A DNA stretch of 64,000 nucleotides. Origin: Ligustrum vulgare (taxonomy: Eukaryota > Streptophyta > Magnoliopsida > Lamiales > Oleaceae). This document shows, in pieces, positions 23,374 to 34,689 of the stretch. The DNA is taken from NCBI GenBank assembly GCA_963555705.1, contig OY743189.1, positions 4,667,501 through 4,731,500 of the forward strand, written 5' to 3'. A program made the translations under genes and the position numbers. The notes below the pieces were generated by a model that saw nothing but the letters and a program-made list of their open reading frames with translations, was not told the origin of the DNA and searched no databases. Each line of letters opens with the position of its first letter. Position 1 is the stretch's first letter.

Positions 23374-23703
23374 ATGGATACCTATGGTAAAAATATAAAC
23401 AATAGGAATGGTACTCAGGGAAATTCCAACGGCACACTATTTGCCCAACAATTCATGAAAATGATGCGTAATTTCACTCAGGCGGCACCCCCGCCACCTT
23501 CTCCTGCTGAGGACCAAAGGAATACCGCTGCTGCTATTGTGGAACGATTTAGGAAACTTCAGCCGAAAACATTTGAGGGTGGTCCCGATCCATTAATAAC
23601 TGAAGATTGGATAGTCAACATTGAAAGAATATTTGATTTCATTGAATGCCCAGATCTGAGGAAAGTGACTTGTGTGGAATTTATGCTGCAAAAAGGAGCT
23701 AGG
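23374..23703 (+). pseudogene. Element A gag, N-terminal segment
   Basis: Starts MDTYGKNINNRNGTQGNSNG and runs to LQKGAR, where E2 inserted. The block KLQPKTFEGGPDPLITEDWI and the following CPDLRKVTCVEFMLQKGA are typical of chromovirus gag capsids. The frame resumes after E2 at 30395 (HRWDSTTR) and, after element D, at 39096. A longer reading from 23317 is possible, but the ATG at 23374 matches the usual gag start. Confidence 0.8.
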
Positions 23704-25491
23704 TGATAAGTGTGCGTTTTACACACTTATTGTGCTTATAAATAGACAATTTAATTGACAAATTGAGCAAATATCTACTTATAAATTGTGTTTATCTTGT
23801 ACAATTAGGTACAAACTCAATTGGAAAGAAAATATACAAGACTGGAGAGCAATTGAGCTAAAAGAAGAGCAATTTCGATGTTCAAGGACCAAATTGAAAG
23901 AAATCAAAAGTTTGAGGACTCAATTGCAACATCGCAAAAAGTTGAGGACCAGTGTCTACTACTCAAATTCAAGGATAAAATCACAAGAGAAAGCAAAATG
24001 ATTGCTTAATTTATGAATTTGAGTGAAAATAGATCAATCTTGTACAAAAAGATGAAGTTGGGGACTAAAGTGCACAAGTGCCAAAAGTTGAGGGACTTGG
24101 AAACATTTTAAAATCTATTTTATTACTTTTCCACAGATTTTTGTGCTTGGACACATCAACTAAGAGAAAAATAGAATTTGGGGACCATTTTGCTCAACTT
24201 CCAAAACTCAAGGACCAAGGATGCAATTTTCGGAACTTTTATATGATAAAATCTGATTTGGACAGCAGCTAGGTCATTGAGTCTTCTTCTTCATTCCTAT
24301 TCTGGAGCAGCTGCGTTTTTCTTCCTCTTCTTTTCTTTTCTTTTCTTTTCTTTTCTTTTCTTTGTCTTTTCTTTTTCTTTTCTTTGGAGCTTACTGCAGC
24401 TGGCTGCTGCTAACCTGCTGCTGCTGCTGGTGCGATAGCAAGCTGAAGGAGCTGCTGGAAATCTGCTGTGCTGGTGCTGTTGCTGTGCTGGAAATCTGCT
24501 GGTGCTGTTGCTGTGCTGGAAATCTGCTGGTGCTGTGCTGGAAATGCTGCTGGTTGCTGTTGCTGATTTGCTGGAGAAGGCTGCTGGAAATGCTGCTGGT
24601 TGCTTGCTGTTGCTGATTTGCTGGAATTGCTGAATTGCTGGTGCTGCTGGACTGATTTGCAAAAAGCTGGAAGATAAGGGACTGAAATGCAATAGCTTGA
24701 TAGTTGAAGGACCTTGATGCAATTTCCACAATTTTCAAATCTTGGTTTTATTTCTACTGCTTAATGTTATTTTTATTTTCTTCCAACATGTTTAGCTAAA
24801 TTTTAATGTTGGGATTTATGGAATGAATTTAACCTAGCTTGGATTAATTTTAATATTTGCTATTTGATTAAATGCTTATTTCATGTGTGTTTGTTATTGA
24901 AATTATTACATGTGTTTGCTTGATCACCAAATATGTGTTTTGTGAAGTGTATGATAATCGAGAGATATTATGCATTTTAGACCAAATAACAAATGCTCTA
25001 GGTTCTTGTTAAGGATAGAGATATACCTTAAACCCTAGATGATCCATTGAGCTATTTTCACAAAACGTTAATGCAATTGATTGGGCCTTAATCGACATAG
25101 AGATATAGTAGGTTAGACCAATTGATTAGGGTTGATTTCACTCGAGAGAGGTAATTGGCTAAGCTTGGAAAATCGGGTCTAACATTGTAAATGAGTAATT
25201 TGTTAATTTGCATGTTGAGAAATTAATTAGGCGACGGTTAAATGAAACCATGAATCCCAACCACGTTTTATCTTTCATTTTCCGTATTTTAATTCGGTTT
25301 AGAATTAGTTTCTTTAATTTAGAATTTACAAAAATCCATCTTTTAATTGTGTGTTTTATTTGTTAAGATTAAATTAACTAAAGTGTAATTAAGTATACAT
25401 TCCTCGTGGGATCGACAATCCGGACTCAAAAAGTCCACTTTATTACTTGTACGCGACCCGTGCGCTTGCGGTACACTATTTTGAGCGAACA
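23704..25491 (+). mobile_element. 5' LTR of E2 (1788 bp)
   Basis: It contains a (TTTTC)n tract at about 24325-24385 and a CTG-rich segment at about 24410-24650. The latter produces long accidental frames on both strands (leucine/cysteine- or glutamine/serine-rich), which are not genes. It ends CCCGTGCGCTTGCGGTACAC...GCGAACA, like other Athila-type LTR ends here. Confidence 0.88.
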
Positions 25492-25497
25492 AGTTTT

Positions 25498-25515
25498 TGG
25501 CGCCGTTGCCGGGGA
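25498..25515 (+). other. Primer binding site of E2
   Basis: TGGCGCCGTTGCCGGGGA, six bases after the LTR end. This is the primer site known from Athila/Calypso-type elements, where it is described as matching tRNA-Asp. Confidence 0.8.
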
Positions 25516-25694
25516 ATGTTTTTACTTTGATTATTACTTTAGTTAATTTTAGTTTTAACAATTTGTAATTATTTTTCTTTTATGTTTTATTTTGTTACAT
25601 TTGGTTAACCACCACAATTCTAATCTCTCTTGTGCTTGGTTTTCTTTCTATGTATATTTGATTCTAACATTGGCAAAATAGGAAAGCAATTGCA

Positions 25695-26462
25695 ATGAAC
25701 AATCTCAACATGGGTGATGAATGCATGCTTGAAGAATATTCAAGTTGTGAAATTTGTTACAAGATGCATTGTAATGGACAATGTTTGTTTTCGGGGAATG
25801 ATTTGATTACGTCGAAGCTCATTGGGTTTAGACAATATTTGAAATGTCGAAAGCAAGCAATTGACACATCGGATGTGAGTTACATGCTCTTGGGAGATTG
25901 TGTACCGGATAATTGGGATGAGGACATCACTCTTTTGGGCGATGGTCCTCCATTATTGAATGAGAAGGTACTTGCAAAGTATTACAATGAACTTGCCAAG
26001 TTGGATGAGGATGATATGCTTATGGGAGATTACATGTATTGGGAAGGATTTCAAATGTGGGGGTATAATCCACTCTTGGGAATCAATAGGAAAAACTTGC
26101 CGTCGCCCATGGATTCAAATTATGGATCGGTCATTCAATCCGAGGAGACATCAACTAAAGAAGATGAACTTGAAGAGAATGACAATTTAATCACAAAAGA
26201 ATCTCTTGGAGAAGTGGCAATTAATGAGGAAGAGATTAAATCGCATTTTCTCAACTTCATTGATTGTCCAATAATTGAATTTGTGATTAAGCCACTTGAG
26301 GAGGTGCAAATCTATTTAGTTGAGTTTGAATTGGATGGAATAGGCAAGTCCCATGACACTGAAAAGAGCAAAGTGCAAGTGCTTCGCACAAATGAAGAGT
26401 GGAGCAAAGCCAGAATAAGCATAATGGGCAAGAAATCAAAAGCTTCATTTAAAGTGCCGTGA
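25695..26462 (+). CDS. E2 ORF, 255 aa, unrecognised apart from a zinc knuckle
   Basis: An intact frame starts MNNLNMGDECMLEEY and ends KKSKASFKVP at TGA. Near the N-terminus (25746-25784) is CEICYKMHCNGQC, a CX2CX3HX4C knuckle with the same spacing as the gag knuckle of E1. Acidic, glycine/aspartate-containing repeats follow (LLGDC, LLGDG, MLMGDYM). The C-terminus (ASFKVP) resembles the end of the E1 frame (SSFKPP), and the same untranslated motif follows. There is no capsid core, protease D-S/L-G, RT or membrane segment. I infer a strongly rearranged gag-derived protein of a non-autonomous family. Its intactness in a young insertion suggests that it may be expressed. Function unknown. Confidence 0.6.
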   Translation: MNNLNMGDECMLEEYSSCEICYKMHCNGQCLFSGNDLITSKLIGFRQYLKCRKQAIDTSDVSYMLLGDCVPDNWDEDITLLGDGPPLLNEKVLAKYYNELAKLDEDDMLMGDYMYWEGFQMWGYNPLLGINRKNLPSPMDSNYGSVIQSEETSTKEDELEENDNLITKESLGEVAINEEEIKSHFLNFIDCPIIEFVIKPLEEVQIYLVEFELDGIGKSHDTEKSKVQVLRTNEEWSKARISIMGKKSKASFKVP

Positions 26463-26525
26463 AGTGCTTATGCGAAAAGTCGAGCTTATGACTTTAAAAT
26501 AAGCGCTTAATGGGAGGCAACCCAT
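26463..26525 (+). other. Conserved post-ORF motif with small hairpin (E2)
   Basis: GAAAAGTCGAGCTTATGACTT and then TGGGAGGCAACCCA, matching the motif after the E1 frame at 18734-18792. Confidence 0.7.
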
Positions 26526-27636
26526 TCTCTATCCTTTACTTGCTTTATTTTTTTTATTTTTTTGCATATTATTTACCTTCTTGCATTTTATTTACATTTT
26601 TGCAAATAAGTTAGCTAGGTCAAATCTCTATCTTCCATAATTATTTTCCTCAAGTTGGGTATTGTGAAATAGCTCTAATACATTCTCATTTAATTCTAGC
26701 ATATACTCATATCAAACTTTCAAAGTCAAAATTTGCTTAAAACTCATTTTTAAATCACTTGGTTCATATTGTCTTTTATCTTCAAGTGTGATTTAATATT
26801 GATGTGGATGGACAAATTACATTGGATTTATGAGTTAGAATTGAGATGTTGAATGTGATTTAAGTTTTTGGGTCATTCACCACTTAATATCCACTCTTTT
26901 CTTGTGTTTTCATAGGATGCTCACAAAGTGTTCAATGAAATGCCTCATTGGAGAAATTTGTGTTCAATTGATTGGAGGTTTCAACACAAGTTTGGGGGTG
27001 GATTGTTGGTGATTGCAATGAGAGTTCACATACCCAAGACTACTTATGAGTGCCCCCACCACTTCTTGGGATGTCTAGTAACTTCTTTCCTCTTACTTTG
27101 ATTTTATTTTACACATTGAGGACAATGTGCATTTCAAGTTTGGGGGTGATTTCCTATTGTGTATTGACATGTTAGATAGCCTTGCCGTAGCCAGGATTAC
27201 TTAGATGTTTAAAATTGTTATTGATTCATGATTTATGACCAATATGCTACTTGTGTCTACTTTTACAAAATGCTTATCCATGCAAGATCATATTTATCTT
27301 GAGCACAATAGTCATGATTGATTGTTGGTGAAGTTTAGGAATTGTTGAAGGGTGATGAGGTTAATGGAGTAGAAGAATTAGGTTGTGAGCTTGTATTGTT
27401 AATTTTTATCAACCTATCAAATGTTTCCCAAAACTCTAAATCTCTTGATCCTATTTTAAGACAAGTTTGGGGGTGGTCGACCCGGTGAAGGAGACGGTCT
27501 AGACGTGTGGTGATTCCATGCATGTTGGAAATAAATTTTGTGTGGAGTGTATTTCGCCAAGTATAAGCTAAGTAATGACCGTATGCTAAATTTCTAAGCT
27601 CATTTTAATTTTTGCATTGCATTTCCCTATCTCGAA

Positions 27637-27750
27637 GCCTTTTTGACTCGAGTAATTAAGCCCGTAGGAGTATCTTGAAACTTGGTGCCTTAAGTTTGAG
27701 ACTTGGGAGTCACCGGCCTAAAGCTCGCTACATGGGTCAATTAGAAAGCT
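27637..27750 (+). repeat. Conserved ~115-bp module, copy 1 in E2
   Basis: GCCTTTTTGACTCGAGTAAT ... CTTGGGAGTCACCGGCCTAA ... GCTCGCTACATGGGTCAATT-AGAAAGCTT. Confidence 0.8.
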
Positions 27751-27858
27751 TAATGAGTAGGGTACTCACACACACACATGAAAAAAAGAAAAAAAAAAAG
27801 AAAAAAGAAAAAAGCACTTCATCATTGCATTCGCCTAATAAGTGTACCCCACTTCTTA

Positions 27859-27977
27859 GCCTTTTTGACTCGAGTTAATAAGTCCGTAGGGGTATTTTGA
27901 AACTTGGTACCCTTTGATCTTAAAACAATCGGGGAGTTACCGACCTAAAGCTCGCTACATGGGTCAATTAGAAAGCT
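27859..27977 (+). repeat. Conserved ~115-bp module, copy 2 in E2
   Basis: Same blocks as the copy at 27637, ending GCTCGCTACATGGGTCAATT-AGAAAGCTT. The spacing of the two copies (about 220 bp) is close to that in E1 (about 170 bp). Confidence 0.8.
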
Positions 27978-28572
27978 TAAGGGAGTGGGGAAGACACGAG
28001 CATTCATCACGTTAGTTTTTAGAAATCATGCATTTGTACTTGCATAAGAGCTCTTAGATGAATAGTGGGTTTGAATTGCTTAGTATAAACTTGAATGTCG
28101 AAACACTCATTAGTGGAGAGTCACTGCATTTCTAGGTTGTCGAGATTGTCGGTAAAACACACCCAAACTAGAGTGGAAAAAGAAAAGAGTGATTTGAGAG
28201 TACCCTCTAGAATTGCATACCGGGAGAGGAAAGAAAAATATTTATTGGGGGATGAATGTCATGAGTGGGAAAGAAAAAGAATTGACCACTAATGGTGGGT
28301 AGTTTTGACTTGAAACCTCTTTACTCATCAATATTCTCGAAACTTAATTGACAATTGAAAGTGACTATGCACACACACACCGATCGAACATCGGATTAGC
28401 TAAACTTCTTTTTGGTAGCATTATTTGGAATCATACTTTGAATTAATTATACAATTTTGCACTCATGAGTAATTTGCAAGTTATTTAACATTGTTGATCT
28501 ATATTACACGTTACTTGATTGCACTAGTAGATAATTTTGCTCGAGACGAGCAAAAGCTCAAGTTTGGGGGTG

Positions 28573-30389
28573 TGATAAGTGTGCGTTTTACACACTTATT
28601 GTGCTTATAAATAGACAATTTAATTGACAAATTGAGCAAATATCTACTTATAAATTGTGTTTATCTTGTACAATTAGGTACAAACTCAATTGGAAAGAAA
28701 ATATACAAGACTGGAGAGCAATTGAGCTAAAAGAAGAGCAATTTCGATGTTCAAGGACCAAATTGAAAGAAATCAAAAGTTTGAGGACTCAATTGCAACA
28801 TCGCAAAAAGTTGAGGACCAGTGTCTACTACTCAAATTCAAGGATAAAATCACAAGAGAAAGCAAAATGATTGCTTAATTTATGAATTTGAGTGAAAATA
28901 GATCAATCTTGTACAAAAAGATGAAGTTGGGGACTAAAGTGCACAAGTGCCAAAAGTTGAGGGACTTGGAAACATTTTAAAATCTATTTTATTACTTTTC
29001 CACAGATTTTTGTGCTTGGACACATCAACTAAGAGAAAAATAGAATTTGGGGACCATTTTGCTCAACTTCCAAAACTCAAGGACCAAGGATGCAATTTTC
29101 GGAACTTTTATATGATAAAATCTGATTTGGACAGCAGCTAGGTCATTGAGTCTTCTTCTTCATTCCTATTCTGGAGCAGCTGCGTTTTTCTTCCTCTTCT
29201 TTTCTTTTTTTTTCTTTTCTTTTCTTTTCTTTGTCTTTTCTTTTTCTTTTCTTTGGAGCTTACTGCAGCTGGCTGCTGCTAACCTGCTGCTGCTGCTGGT
29301 GCGATAGCAAGCTGAAGGAGCTGCTGGAAATCTGCTGTGCTGGTGCTGGTGCTGGTGCTGGTGCTGTGCTGGTGCTGTTGCTGTGCTGGAAATCTGCTGG
29401 TGCTGTTGCTGTGCTGGAAATCTGCTGGTGCTGTGCTGGAAATGCTGCTGGTTGCTGTTGCTGATTTGCTGGAGAAGGCTGCTGGAAATGCTGCTGGTTG
29501 CTTGCTGTTGCTGATTTGCTGGAATTGCTGAATTGCTGGTGCTGCTGGACTGATTTGCAAAAAGCTGGAAGATAAGGGACTGAAATGCAATAGCTTGATA
29601 GTTGAAGGACCTTGATGCAATTTCCACAATTTTCAAATCTTGGTTTTATTTCTACTGCTTAATGTTATTTTTATTTTCTTCCAACATGTTTAGCTAAATT
29701 TTAATGTTGGGATTTATGGAATGAATTTAACCTAGCTTGGATTAATTTTAATATTTGCTATTTGATTAAATGCTTATTTCATGTGTGTTTGTTATTGAGA
29801 TTATTACATGTGTTTGCTTGATCACCAAATATGTGTTTTGTGAAGTGTATGATAATCGAGAGATATTATGCATTTTAGACCAAATAACAAATGCTCTAGG
29901 TTCTTGTTAAGGATAGAGATATACCTTAAACCCTAGATGATCCATTGAGCTATTTTCACAAAACGTTAATGCAATTGATTGGGCCTTAATCGACATAGAG
30001 ATATAGTAGGTTAGACCAATTGATTAGGGTTGATTTCACTCGAGAGAGGTAATTGGCTAAGCTTGGAAAATCGGGTCTAACATTGTAAATGAGTAATTTG
30101 TTAATTTGCATGTTGAGAAATTAATTAGGCGACGGTTAAATGAAACCATGAATCCCAACCACGTTTTATCTTTCATTTTCCGTATTTTAATTCGGTTTAG
30201 AATTAGTTTCTTTAATTTAGAATTTACAAAAATCCATCTTTTAATTGTGTGTTTTATTTGTTAAGATTAAATTAACTAAAGTGTAATTAAGTATACATTC
30301 CTCGTGGGATCGACAATCCGGACTCAAAAAGTCCACTTTATTACTTGTACGCGACCCGTGCGCTTGCGGTACACTATTTTGAGCGAACA
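28573..30389 (+). mobile_element. 3' LTR of E2 (1817 bp)
   Basis: Matches the 5' LTR almost base for base. The 29-bp length difference lies in the pyrimidine tract and an expanded GGTGCT/CTG segment near 29340-29370. It is followed by CTAGG at 30390-30394. Confidence 0.9.
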
Positions 30390-30394
30390 CTAGG

Positions 30395-30467
30395 CATCGG
30401 TGGGACTCAACCACTAGGTCTAGAGCTCGTGAACACGCATGGACAAGGAATCAATTCAAGGAACTAT
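30395..30467 (+). pseudogene. Element A gag, middle segment between E2 and D
   Basis: Continues the gag frame from 23703 with HRWDSTTRSRAREHAWTRNQ and FKELL. The ACTAT at its end (30463-30467) is the left target duplication of element D. Confidence 0.75.
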
Positions 30468-30774
30468 TGTAGCGACCAAGAATTTTTACGCGATTAATAA
30501 TTATTTTAATATAAAATCGTGTCGCTACTATTTCACCCATTTTTATTAAGTTAACGCCACGACGTATTCGTATAGCCAAGTCAAGAAATAATCGAGATCG
30601 TTCGATTTTAAATTAAATTCCGAATTTCTAAAAATATCTCCATTCTCTTGATTTAAAGTATATTAAGTCCAAGTACTTAATTCAATGTTATCCCAATATT
30701 TATTTATACAAAAATTATTTTTATTATTGAAATTAAGAAAATATATGCAAGCATGAGAGGTTCCATTATATATA

Positions 30775-31185
30775 ATAATTATGAGAATCTTAATTTAATA
30801 AATATGGAAAAGTATATGAATAAATTATATACTCCATTATATGTAATCATGAAGAGCATAATATTTGTATAAATATGGAAAAGTATATGAATGAATTATA
30901 TACTCCATTATATGTAATCATGAAGAGTATAATATTTGTATAAATATGGAAAAGTATATGAATGAATTATAGACTCCATTATATGTAATCATGAAGAGCA
31001 TAATATTTGTATAAATATGGAAAAGTATATGAATGGTTGATAAGATTCCATTATATGTAATCATGAAGAGCATAATATTTGTATAAATATGGAAAAGTAT
31101 ATGAATGGTTGATAAGACTCCATTATATGTAATCATGAAGAGCATAATATTTGTATAAATATGGAAAAGTATATGAATGGTGCTT
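30775..31185. repeat. Tandem array 1 in the D LTR (~71-bp unit, about five copies)
   Basis: The unit contains CCATTATATGTAATCATGAA, GAGCATAATATTTGTATAAA and TATGGAAAAGTATATGAATG. The same array is at about 37429-37839 in the 3' LTR. Its minus-strand frame is a repeat artefact. Confidence 0.9.
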
Positions 31186-31404
31186 TACTTTAAGAAAAGG
31201 ATGTGTTAAAATTAATAGAATTGAATGATTATGTTTACAATATGCCAACTTTATACATCTATTTAAACCCATCTCTTTTACACACAACTCTACACATATA
31301 CACTTATTTCCAATCTCTTGACAAAATCCACAAGTAAGAGAAATTCAAGGTGGTCAAGAAAGTTTTGGTCCATTTACTACTACACTTCATTTTAATCTTT
31401 TAAA

Positions 31405-31925
31405 AGGTAAGTATATCTTATGTTTTTATGAAAAGTAAGTATGTTTTTATGAAAGGTAAATACACCTTATGTTTTTATGAAAAGTAAGTATGTTTTTATG
31501 ACAAGTAAGTATATCTTATGTTTTTATGAAAAGTAAGTATGTTTTTATGAAAGGTAAATACACCTTATGTTTTTATGAAAAGTAAGTATGTTTTTATGAC
31601 AAGTAAGTATATCTTATGTTTTTATGAAAATTAAGTATGTTTTTATGAAAGGTAAATACACCTTATGTTTTTATGAAAAGTAAGTATGTTTTTATGACAA
31701 GTAAGTATATCTTATGTTTTTATGAAAAGTAAGTATGTTTTTATGAAAGGTAAATACACCTTATGTTTTTATGAAAAGTAAGTATGTTTTTATGACAAGT
31801 AAGTATATCTTATGTTTTTATGAAAAGTAAGTATGTTTTTATGAAAGGTAAATACACCTTATGTTTTTATGAAAAGTAAGTATGTTTTTATGACAAGTAA
31901 GTATATCTTATGTTTTTATGAAAAT
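31405..31925. repeat. Tandem array 2 in the D LTR (~98-bp unit, about five copies)
   Basis: The composite unit is built from GTAAGTATATCTTATGTTTT, ATGAAAGGTAAATACACC and ATGACAA variants. The copy in the 3' LTR is at about 38059-38579. Confidence 0.9.
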
Positions 31926-32438
31926 GTTTGGATCATTGCTATGAAATCAATCTCACAAGATTGTTATGGGTTCCATATGATATGTTTATGATTATGCTAA
32001 GGGGACCGGAGTTTAGTAGCGCTACACATAAGAATTCTTGCCATTTAAGTTCGGTAAAATTCTTGTGTCTCCCTATGTTTATGAGTATTTCGATCCTATC
32101 CTATGTTATGATGAAAATGATCCATATGCTTTCAAAAGAAAATTTATGCTTGGTATACTTACTGGGATTTTATAAATCTCACTCCACGATATTTACCATT
32201 TTCAGATAATTGAAGGTTCGAGGCGGTCAACATGGAAGTGGCAAAAGTGGTTAAGATTGATGAGATAATTATGCTGAACTTTATGTAAGAAAATTATGTT
32301 CTATTTTTATTCACAAATAAAATTATGGGATTCTAATTATTCTTTTGAATAATTTTACATTTCTATTTAAGTCTCGATAATATGATATGAGTCACTTTTA
32401 GTGGCACTCGAATGGTCGAGAATTCGGGTCGTCACAGT

Positions 32439-32450
32439 TGGTATCAGAGC
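32439..32450 (+). other. Primer binding site of element D
   Basis: TGGTATCAGAGC, two bases after the LTR end. Confidence 0.9.
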
Positions 32451-34400
32451 AAAGAGTTTTAAAAACGATTCTGTAGATTTTTGAAATTTTATTTCTTTGA
32501 AAAAAAAAAAAAAAATCACTATTCACGTGAACAGTAAAACGACGTGCTATTCATGATGAACAGTGAACGAAATCACTATTCATTATAAAAAAAAAAAAGT
32601 TGAATTTTCACATGTCAAGTATGGTTATGATTTTGAAAAGCATGATGAAATTTGATGTGCGAATTTCAAGGACAAAATTCATTTTAAGTAAGGGAGTTTG
32701 TAATGTCCTGAAAATTTTATGGAATATAATTAGTTAGTGATATGATGTTTATATTGATGTCTTTGATAAATTTCTAGAAGTTCGGGGACTAAAGGAAAAA
32801 TAAGATTTGACGATAAATTTTATTTGGGTTAAGTTATTAATTATTGATGGGGAGATAATTACTATATCGATATTGGATTTGTTTTGAAGACTGTGATTAA
32901 TTAGGAATTATGATTCAAGAAAATGTTGATTTGGATACAACCACATTAAATTATTGTTGATTAAAGGAAAATAAGATTATATGAATATTTTAACTCATCA
33001 CTCTACTATGTCACTCTCCACGTATTGACTCCTCGAACCAGGTATGTTATATGCTTTGCAAGTCATTTACGATTTTATTAAGACATGTTAAGTATGAAAT
33101 CTTCATATGTTATGAATCTTTAAGTGAAATATACATGTTGAGTATGATATGAATTGATAGAAGCCTGAATTTTAATTTATTCCTTTTTATGTAGAATCAT
33201 GAGACATAGAGGATATTGATATGAATTTTGGTTCATATTAAGCTTAGTAAGACTGACTAAATTAGAAAAATAAGTTGGTTCGTAACTTTTGCCAAAAAAA
33301 TATATGGAATAATATATTAAACAAACAAAATTAATAATGAATTTGTACAATAATTTATCCCTTTATCACTACCTTTGTGTAAAAACAAGGGAAAAACTGT
33401 GGATGGTTATTAGTACTTCCTCTTCAAGTTTCAATTTTCGGTTCAATAATTTATCCCTTTATCACTACCTTTGCTTAAAAGCAAGGAAAAACTGTGGATG
33501 ATTATTGGTACCACTCTTCAAGTTTCAATTCTGAAAAAAATTCGGAAAGAAAGAAAGAGAACGGGTGTTGAGCATAATAGGAATAATATGACTTAAGAAT
33601 GATTTTCAAAATAATTGTTGTCCTCGAGTTTAGAAATGATGAACCTTAAATGGACTTTGCATAATTGATTTTAGACATGGCACTAAGTATAAGAAGTCAA
33701 CAGAAATGATTAGAAATATGTTCAGATTATCTATCATTTAGATTTAATGAGAAATAGCGAGCCAATTTTATGAAGTTTTATGAGATGTTAAGATTATAAG
33801 TGATATGATTTTAATGAGACTTTTATGAGAAGCATTATGAAGTTAGAGATTTAAAGATTTGGTTATTGGGAATTAAGTAATGGCTATTATGTTGAGTAAG
33901 TGAATTATGCCTCTATATTGAAGAGAAATTTATTATGAACTTTGGCCTTGTGATTAAATTTTGGGAATATGATTTATGACTTATAAATATAAGTATGAGT
34001 AATCTTTTGAGCCAATTAAGGTATTGAAGGAAGTGATATTGTGATATTGACGACTATGATTTGAAATTTCTATGTTGAGGAATTATGAATTGATTTTCTG
34101 GAATATTTTTTTATGATATTGAAGTTTGATGAAATTGTGGTCAATTTTTAGATCGTTGTGATCAAATGTGGAATTATTTATTATTGTGAGTTATGAAGTA
34201 TGCTTACGGTTTGAATAAGTCCAAATTTCAAAGGAAACTCTGCCTAGAATTTTATCGTTTGGAATTAAGAGCATAGTATGGTATGCAATCACTAAGAGAA
34301 TTGAGGTTAGACATGCAAATTCATTTACATCACAAACGAGATTTAGTAGATGATAACAGAGATATTATTATTTTCTCGTAAGGAGAACACACAAGAGTCA
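32451..34400 (+). other. Leader and left interior of element D
   Basis: No gene. It contains CACGTGAACAGT-like repeats near 32520-32575, a block matching the element A leader (TTGACTCCTCGAACCAGGTA near 33027), and two copies of TTTATCACTACCTTTG...AAAAACTGTGGAT (33355-33500) also seen in A. Confidence 0.6.
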
Positions 34401-34461
34401 CACTGGAAAGAAATACATGAAACACGCAAAAGCAAAAGAAAGCAACATGGGAAATTCCTCA

Positions 34462-34685
34462 AATTGAGAGATGTGTTTCCGGAGTAGCCGTATCCTACCA
34501 CCTCTGACTTTTTGAGGAAATAAAGAAACCTTCAAAGAGGTGTGTTTCGAGAGTAAGAATACTCCGTAATCTACCACCTGGAACCTTTGAGGTACACACA
34601 AGATTTAAACATTAAGGAAATCCTAGGAAATTAGAGGGGTGTCTCGAGAGTAAGAATACTCCGTACTCTACCCCCACCTATTCTA
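34462..34685 (-). repeat. Three hairpin-containing repeats downstream of the LOG ORF
   Basis: Three related segments each contain a GTGT(T/C)TC-GAGAGTA-AGAA-TACTCCGTA-type core. GAGTA and TACTC can pair, and the flanks are ACCACCT/GAGGTGT. The last ends just past the LOG stop codon, so they would form its 3' untranslated region. Confidence 0.65.
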
Positions 34686-34689
34686 AGAT

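Larger units (their letters stand above)
26526..28572 (+). other. Non-coding 3' region of E2
   Basis: No convincing gene. It holds three internal AGTTTGGGGGTG tracts (26992, 27139, 27463), the two conserved modules, an A-rich tract at 27780-27815, and the terminal polypurine tract AAGTTTGGGGGTG directly before the 3' LTR. Confidence 0.65.
23704..30389 (+). mobile_element. E2: non-autonomous Athila-like element with a single unusual ORF
   Basis: LTRs at 23704-25491 and 28573-30389 start TGATAAGTG and end GAGCGAACA. CTAGG is duplicated at 23699-23703 and 30390-30394. The primer site is of the Athila type (TGGCGCCGTTGCCGGGGA). The two LTRs look almost identical apart from microsatellite lengths, so insertion is recent. 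The internal region carries one 255-codon ORF and no RT or integrase. It inserted into the gag of element A. Confidence 0.9.
30468..32436 (+). mobile_element. 5' LTR of element D
   Basis: It contains two tandem arrays (about 30775-31185 and 31405-31925), which account for most of its extra length relative to the related solo LTR at 41298-42340. A CTATTTAAA-like box lies near 31258. Confidence 0.9.

Noticed and set aside
24297..24738. Long serine/glutamine- and leucine/cysteine-rich frames in the E2 LTRs (also 29166-29636)
   Set aside because: They arise from the CTG-rich and TTTTC repeats on both strands and are duplicated only because the LTR is.
30918..31145. Repetitive 75-codon minus-strand frame in the D LTR
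   Set aside because: It is the translation of the ~71-bp tandem unit.
30775..31925. Tandem arrays considered as a CRISPR-like structure
   Set aside because: Units are contiguous with no unique spacers, and the DNA is a plant LTR.
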